NCBI GenBank assembly: GCA_044224925.1
Contig: JBGAJM010000003.1
Location: forward strand, 124,001-188,000
Length of the DNA stretch: 64,000 nucleotides
DNA from: Kapaibacterium sp044224925
GTDB lineage: Bacteria > Bacteroidota > Ignavibacteria > Kapaibacteriales > Kapaibacteriaceae
Direction: 5' to 3'
Under the pieces are notes generated by a model. The model had not been told where the DNA came from, did not search any database, and saw nothing but the letters and a program-made list of their open reading frames with translations. This document shows positions 59,680-64,000 of the stretch, in pieces. The translations under genes and the position numbers were made by a program. The stretch's first letter is position 1; every line of letters starts with the position of its first letter.

Positions 59680-60297
59680 CTAGGGCATGACGAATGGGCC
59701 AATGCGGTACAGCCAAAGATAATATCCAATGCCTCCACCCACGAGGCCAGCTACCATGAATGTCATGCGCAACGAGGATGGCACGTGACGGAAGATGATG
59801 TACCAGAGCACCAACGCGCCAATGCATCCCGTGATCACATTGAATAACTGCGTTGGAAGGCCCAAGGTGCGCGCGATCTGCGCCTCGTCCCCGGTCACTG
59901 AGACATGATCAAGCAAGAAGAACTGCACAGCGACAACTGCGAGGCTCGCCGCCTGCCGGAGCCAGAAGAGGGATAGGAAAATGTAGACCCACTGTTCAGT
60001 ACTCGGCATGTCGTCGATGGGGCGCTTCATTGTCGAGCGACGAAGAAGAACGAGACCAAGGCATCCTGTGAGAATGGTCTGAAAAGGGCCTCCGATCCTG
60101 ATCGCAAGTCGCGTCCACGCTCGCTGTGCAGGATCGGCGATGTCATCGATCTCCGGAGAGAACGGCACATAGGCGTAATGGATGGACGAGCTGAGACCGA
60201 ATCCCTTTGCTACCAAATAATGTCCGACTTCATGCGTGAGCGTTCCGATCACCGTGCAGGCAATGAACGCAAGTGTAAGCAGGACGAATGGTCTCAC
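59680..60297 (-). CDS. M50-like membrane metallopeptidase family protein
   Basis: 205 aa from GTG 60297, which overlaps the S10 peptidase stop as GTGA. In the first helix GTLTHEVGHYLVAKGFGL gives the HExxH zinc motif within the membrane, as in site-2-protease-like (M50) proteins; about five helices follow. I see no clear third zinc ligand (the usual NPDG-type motif), so it may be a divergent or inactive member. Lies in an operon with a secreted carboxypeptidase. Confidence 0.68.
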   Translation of the reverse strand: MRPFVLLTLAFIACTVIGTLTHEVGHYLVAKGFGLSSSIHYAYVPFSPEIDDIADPAQRAWTRLAIRIGGPFQTILTGCLGLVLLRRSTMKRPIDDMPSTEQWVYIFLSLFWLRQAASLAVVAVQFFLLDHVSVTGDEAQIARTLGLPTQLFNVITGCIGALVLWYIIFRHVPSSLRMTFMVAGLVGGGIGYYLWLYRIGPFVMP

Positions 60298-61835
60298 TTC
60301 GCTTGATAGAATCCTGCAGCATCCTTCTTCATCTGCACGAGCGATTCCTTGAGCAGGTACATCATGTGACCGGCTGGGTAATACGACATGGAGATGTTGG
60401 AACGGAGCGAGGCGGGAAGGCCCATGTGGTTGAACGTGTACTCCGTGCCACCGAATGGCGTTGCAAGATCGTAATAGCCATTGAGCACCCACACGCGGAG
60501 GGAGGGATTCATCTGGATGGCCTCGCGCAAGCTTGGTGCGACGTTCAAGTATTCGTTCGTTGCATTCGAGAAGTCCCATGGATGCACTCTGCCCGTGAGC
60601 ACTTCGTAGGGAAGTGTGGTGCTGACGTTGAGTTCACGTGCGAGATAGTCGTTGATGCACGTTGAAAAGCAACCGGCAATGGTCGGGTGATGACTGGGAT
60701 CGCGTTCCATGGATTCACCCAACAGATCGGAGATGGTGCCGGTGTAGCGACCATCGAAGCGTCCGATCACGAGGCCTTTGTCGCGCAGCAATTCCTGACA
60801 GTACCGGAAGATCACGGGGCGGAGATCGCTGCGCTCAACATAGTCCTTGGAGAGACCGGTGAAGCGTGCAATGCGATCCACCATCGAGGTGCGCTCTGCA
60901 TCCGTCAACAGCGAGCCCTTCATGAGTGCCAACGAATAGTCTCCCATCGCAAATGCACGTGCTTGGTCGGTCACGCTTTGGAGCGACTGCGATTGAAGAT
61001 CGGTGGGCAGCTTCTTGTGATACCAGGCAAGCGCCGTATAGGTTGGGAGGAACGTGGCGAACGGCAGGTCGTTGCCATCCTTGAAATCGATGGTCTGAAA
61101 GTTCAGTACCGAGCTCACCAGGATCACGCCGTTCAGATACATGCCGTAGCGTGATTGCAGGTGTTGCGACAGACCGCTTGCACGTGTCGTTCCATAGGAC
61201 TCGCCGATAAGGAACTTGGGTGAGGACCATCGCTTGTTGTCGCTCATCCATCGACGGATGAACTCGCCGACCGATTCAAGGTCTTGATGATATCCGTGAA
61301 ACTGATGTGCATCCTTCTCATCGTTCGCACGCGAATAGCCGGTGCTCACTGGGTCGATGAAAACAAGGTCCGTCATGTCGAGCCATGATTGATCGTTGTC
61401 CACGAGCTTGTACGGTGGTGGCAGTGTGGTCCCGTCATCGTTCATCATCACACGCCGTGGACCAAGGACGCCAAGATGCAACCACACGCTCGACGAACCG
61501 GGTCCTCCGTTGAAGGAGAAGGTCAATGGTCGCGTCGACGGATCTGTGACACCCGTCTTCGTATAGGCGATGAAGAACACCTTCGCTCGCGGAGATCCAT
61601 CTTCTTTGAGAAGCGTCAAATGTCCGGCCGTTGCCTCGTAGTCGATCTTCGACCCGTTGATCGTCACACTATGCTTCGTGGTGACCGGTTGCTGAAAGAT
61701 ACCCTTGGCCGGCGCGGCCGAAGCACTATCGGCAGCGCGCAACGGCAAGGTGCAGAGGGACGCAAGAAGGAGGAGGATGACGACGGGCATGATGTTCCGA
61801 AGATTGATGTTCGACAGTTCAAAAGACAAGCGCAT
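60294..61835 (-). CDS. Serine carboxypeptidase, peptidase family S10
   Basis: 513 aa. Signal peptide at residues about 15-35 (IMPVVILLLLASLCTLPLRA). Catalytic triad: serine in GESYGTTR, aspartate in GYYDLATP, histidine in PAGHMMYL; the oxyanion motif FNGGPGSSSVWLHLG is intact. It removes C-terminal residues from peptides, here in the periplasm. It starts 3 nt after the GCS2 gene stop. Confidence 0.93.
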   Translation of the reverse strand: MRLSFELSNINLRNIMPVVILLLLASLCTLPLRAADSASAAPAKGIFQQPVTTKHSVTINGSKIDYEATAGHLTLLKEDGSPRAKVFFIAYTKTGVTDPSTRPLTFSFNGGPGSSSVWLHLGVLGPRRVMMNDDGTTLPPPYKLVDNDQSWLDMTDLVFIDPVSTGYSRANDEKDAHQFHGYHQDLESVGEFIRRWMSDNKRWSSPKFLIGESYGTTRASGLSQHLQSRYGMYLNGVILVSSVLNFQTIDFKDGNDLPFATFLPTYTALAWYHKKLPTDLQSQSLQSVTDQARAFAMGDYSLALMKGSLLTDAERTSMVDRIARFTGLSKDYVERSDLRPVIFRYCQELLRDKGLVIGRFDGRYTGTISDLLGESMERDPSHHPTIAGCFSTCINDYLARELNVSTTLPYEVLTGRVHPWDFSNATNEYLNVAPSLREAIQMNPSLRVWVLNGYYDLATPFGGTEYTFNHMGLPASLRSNISMSYYPAGHMMYLLKESLVQMKKDAAGFYQAK

Positions 61836-61838
61836 CCG

Positions 61839-63086
61839 TTACCGCGGATCGTTCTCAGACTTGAGCGACGATTCCTTCTCGGCCAGGGCATCGTCGGATG
61901 GTGCGTGGAATTCGTGAAGGAAGGGCGTAACGTCTTCGATGACGCCGACGTTCGACTCGCGCTGAATGTAGTGGGCCACTTCTTCGATGCTGCCGGTCTC
62001 GCGGAACACCTTGAGTTGACGGTCGGCACCGCTACCGTTCTCGAGGATGTTGTACACATACTCAAGTTGCTTGCGCGAACCGAGATCGTCCACCACATCG
62101 TCAACGAAGTCAAGAAGCTCCTTGATGAGTGCGCGTGCCGGCATTTCTTTCTGACGTCCGAAGTCGATGAGCTTTCCATCGAGTCCGTACCGCACCGCGC
62201 GCCACTTGTTCTCCATCATGAGGGAGCGACGGTAGTGACGGAAGGAGAGGTTCTTTTCGTAGAGCGAGAAGAGCTTTGCGGCAATGGCCTGACAAAGCGC
62301 GGCAATGGCAATGGTCTCTTCGATGCGCATCGGCAGGTCGCAGATGCGCACCTCGAGCGTTGGGAAGACGGGATGCGGACGGATGTCCCACCAGATCTTC
62401 TTCGCATTGTCGATGGAACCCGTTTGCACGAGCAACTGCACATAGGCATCGTATTCCTTCCAGCTCGAGAACGAGTCGGGAAGCGCCGTGCGGGGGAATC
62501 GTTCGAACACTTTCGAACGGTACGACTTCAATCCGGTCTCCATTCCCATCCAGAACGGCGAGTTCGACGAAATGGCCAAGACGTGCGGCATGAAGTATCG
62601 CATCTCGTTCATCAGTTGGATCTGCGTCTCACGATTCTCGATGCCGATGTGGATGTGCATGCCGAAGATCAGGAGGGAACGTGCGAGCATCTGCATGTCT
62701 TCCACCATCACCTTGTAACGCTCGTCGGGATAGATGTCCTGGTCCTGCCACTTCGCGAACGGATGCGTTGAAGCGGCGCCGATGCGAAGTCCGTTCTGAC
62801 GTGCAAGGTGTGCCACGATGGACCTGATCTTCGTCACCTCGAACTGTGCCTCGGTGACGTTTCGACAGATACCTGTTCCGATCTCGAGCATCGATCCGTG
62901 CATTTCCGGTTTGATGTGCTCGTGAAGGAGGAGGCGCCCCTTGGAAATGAGCTCGAGGTTCACATGCGACCGAAGGTCGGACGTGATCGGATCCAACACC
63001 ATGTACTCTTCTTCGATGCCCAGGGTGAAGCTGGGTCGGGAATACGGATCGTACGATCCGTCGTAGGTAACGCCAATGTCTTCCAT
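61839..63086 (-). CDS. Glutamate-cysteine ligase-like (GCS2/YbdK family)
   Basis: 415 aa from ATG 63086. FTLGIEEEYMVLDP, EMHGSMLEIGTGICRNV, FGMHIHIGIENRE, ISSNSPFWMG and LEVRICDLPMRIEETIAI define the GCS2 / carboxylate-amine ligase family, which joins glutamate to an amine such as cysteine using ATP. Whether it makes gamma-glutamylcysteine here is inferred; glutathione would suit the persulfide dioxygenase elsewhere in the window. A TATATTCG box lies 30 nt upstream. Confidence 0.92.
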   Translation of the reverse strand: MEDIGVTYDGSYDPYSRPSFTLGIEEEYMVLDPITSDLRSHVNLELISKGRLLLHEHIKPEMHGSMLEIGTGICRNVTEAQFEVTKIRSIVAHLARQNGLRIGAASTHPFAKWQDQDIYPDERYKVMVEDMQMLARSLLIFGMHIHIGIENRETQIQLMNEMRYFMPHVLAISSNSPFWMGMETGLKSYRSKVFERFPRTALPDSFSSWKEYDAYVQLLVQTGSIDNAKKIWWDIRPHPVFPTLEVRICDLPMRIEETIAIAALCQAIAAKLFSLYEKNLSFRHYRRSLMMENKWRAVRYGLDGKLIDFGRQKEMPARALIKELLDFVDDVVDDLGSRKQLEYVYNILENGSGADRQLKVFRETGSIEEVAHYIQRESNVGVIEDVTPFLHEFHAPSDDALAEKESSLKSENDPR

Positions 63087-63115
63087 GTTCGAACTGCCCC
63101 GTGTGAAGTTGAACT

Positions 63116-63123
63116 CGAATATA
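63116..63123 (-). promoter_or_regulatory. Putative -7 promoter box TATATTCG of the GCS2 operon
   Basis: Minus-strand TATATTCG fits TAnnTTYG and lies 30 nt before ATG 63086. Confidence 0.45.
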
Positions 63124-63152
63124 GTCGAAACTCGCACATGCCTCTTCCGTAC

Positions 63153-63160
63153 TAATTTCG
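63153..63160 (+). promoter_or_regulatory. Putative -7 promoter box TAATTTCG of the 63164 gene
   Basis: TAATTTCG fits TAnnTTYG and ends 3 nt before ATG 63164, the same layout as hutH. Confidence 0.5.
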
Positions 63161-63163
63161 TCT

Positions 63164-63643
63164 ATGACAGAATTCAGCATCCTCAGCAACGGCCGCATCG
63201 AACGATCGGCCGTCTACGTGAACGGCGAGCAGCTGCGCGGCGTGAAAGAGATCCTGTTGAGCCTCGACGAGAACGGCACCTTTGATGCCATTCTGCAGTA
63301 CGTGGGCGTCGACGGACAACTGTATACCCGACAGATGTTCAACGAATACCTGGACTCGGTGCAGACCACCGAACCCACCTTTTCCGAGGAAGAAGCGTCG
63401 CGCATGCGATTGCTGACCGTGCAGAGCGATGGCGACATCGGCAATACGGTGGTCTTCCTCGATAACGAGGAACAGATGGGCATCGTGAGTCTGTACGTGC
63501 ACATGAAATCACCCACGCACACGTCTGGTGGACTTCGTGCCTTCTTCTCCGGCAAAAAGGACATCCCCGAACGCGCGGAGTTCAAAGCCGAGATCACCTA
63601 CCGAAACGACGACGATTCGCTCTCCTCCGAGGAGCTGTACTGA
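63164..63643 (+). CDS. Hypothetical protein
   Basis: 159 aa, acidic, cytoplasmic, without signal peptide. SILSNGRIERSAVYVNGEQLRGVKEILLSLDENG opens a strand-rich domain; a serine/aspartate-rich tail ends the protein. No family is recognised. Its stop and the next start share TGATG, so it is coupled to the secreted glycine-rich protein gene. Confidence 0.72.
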   Translation: MTEFSILSNGRIERSAVYVNGEQLRGVKEILLSLDENGTFDAILQYVGVDGQLYTRQMFNEYLDSVQTTEPTFSEEEASRMRLLTVQSDGDIGNTVVFLDNEEQMGIVSLYVHMKSPTHTSGGLRAFFSGKKDIPERAEFKAEITYRNDDDSLSSEELY

Positions 63644-64000
63644 TGAACCTGTTCAAACGCATTTCTGTTCTTGCCCTCCTCCTTGCCTCCCTCGCTTCCC
63701 TCGTTCCCATGGATGCGTTCGCGCAACGTCGTGGCGGCTCATTCGGTGGAAGCCGCGGTGGTGGCGGTGGACGGTCGTTCGGCGGATCGCGCCCGAGCGG
63801 TGGTGGCAGTTCCTTTGGACGTTCGCGCCCTAGCACGCGACCGTATTCCGGATCGTATCAACGCAACAGCTACGGTAGCACGCGAAGCAGCACGGGCAAC
63901 ATGCCGCGCTATGGCACACCCCTACGCCAAGAGTCACGCACGATGGCTGCCAACGGTGGCGCGAACACACGGTATGTGTTCAACAACTACGGCGGCATGG
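63643..64000 (+). CDS. Secreted glycine/serine-rich protein, 3' end beyond window
   Basis: 119 codons are visible from ATG 63643 and the frame stays open at the window edge. A signal peptide (residues 1 to about 27, ending DAFAQ) is followed by Gly-Ser-Arg-rich repeats (RRGGSFGGSRGGGGGRSFGG, then SRPSGGG and SFGRSRPS) and a more complex region with RYVFNNYGGM. Such leads often precede an enzymatic or membrane domain, which would lie outside this window. Confidence 0.78.
   Translation, partial: MNLFKRISVLALLLASLASLVPMDAFAQRRGGSFGGSRGGGGGRSFGGSRPSGGGSSFGRSRPSTRPYSGSYQRNSYGSTRSSTGNMPRYGTPLRQESRTMAANGGANTRYVFNNYGGM

Noticed and set aside
61389..62771. 460-codon open frame on the plus strand
   Set aside because: Antisense to the S10 carboxypeptidase and GCS2 genes; composition is that of a codon-position shadow.

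Overview
The window is about 64 kb of tightly packed bacterial chromosome with moderately high GC. Several signs point to the Bacteroidota/Chlorobiota side of the tree, most likely a Kapabacteria- or Ignavibacteria-like lineage. At least five secreted proteins end in a type IX secretion (T9SS) type-A-like sorting domain. DUF1501 and DUF1800 proteins are paired. Putative promoters carry the TAnnTTTG-type -7 box known from Bacteroidota. The phylum assignment is inference; there is no rRNA or tRNA in the window.

Layout. 1-6.6 kb: a DcuC-type carrier (cut by the window edge), cysteine desulfurase, a MoxR ATPase, two small hypothetical genes, a broken four-helix-bundle gene and der. 6.6-10.6 kb (minus strand): a sulfur/persulfide locus (TauE exporter, rhodanese, S51 peptidase, MBL-rhodanese fusion, Crp/Fnr regulator) with a textbook Crp-type operator between regulator and enzyme gene. 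10.7-20.6 kb: a small sigma-like protein, then two minus-strand operons: dcd with lipoproteins and a UbiA-like protein, and rpoZ/coaBC/ABC-F/SIMPL/glycosyltransferase/TPR. 20.6-28.5 kb: a secreted propeller protein, an RsmB-like methyltransferase, a Rieske / small membrane protein / haem-porin module and a CX4CH cytochrome lipoprotein. 28.5-42.3 kb: panB, an LpxH-like hydrolase, ATP-grasp, a LuxR-type HTH protein, hutH, a P-type ATPase, pirin, an FMN reductase, a degenerate 3HCDH, cdsA and a CDF zinc exporter. 42.3-48.4 kb: the DUF1501/DUF1800 pair and a three-gene arsenosugar-type cluster whose last gene is fused in frame to an outer-membrane barrel. 48.5-52.0 kb: a flavoprotein / membrane polyferredoxin / RidA / TRIC operon. 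52.0-56.5 kb: an AT-richer island with a divergent SARP-like regulator and a cassette of secreted proteins, flanked by two direct-repeat TRIC paralogues. 57-64 kb: a secreted glycosidase-like protein, a lipoprotein, an M50-like membrane protein, an S10 carboxypeptidase, a GCS2 ligase and two more genes.

Two sequence patterns recur across the window. First, seven arrays of a heptanucleotide repeat (AAGTGAC/GAGTGAC) lie mostly at gene ends; four supply the terminal codons of a gene and one encodes a linker inside an ABC-F protein. Second, the octamer TAnnTTYG precedes many operon-head genes. In seven of them it ends only 3-7 nt before the start codon, which suggests leaderless transcripts.

Most neighbouring genes on the same strand overlap by ATGA or TGATG, so long translationally coupled operons are the rule. 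No CRISPR array, insertion sequence, rRNA or tRNA was seen. No stretch over 300 bases lacks a gene, counting the broken gene at 4841-5193.
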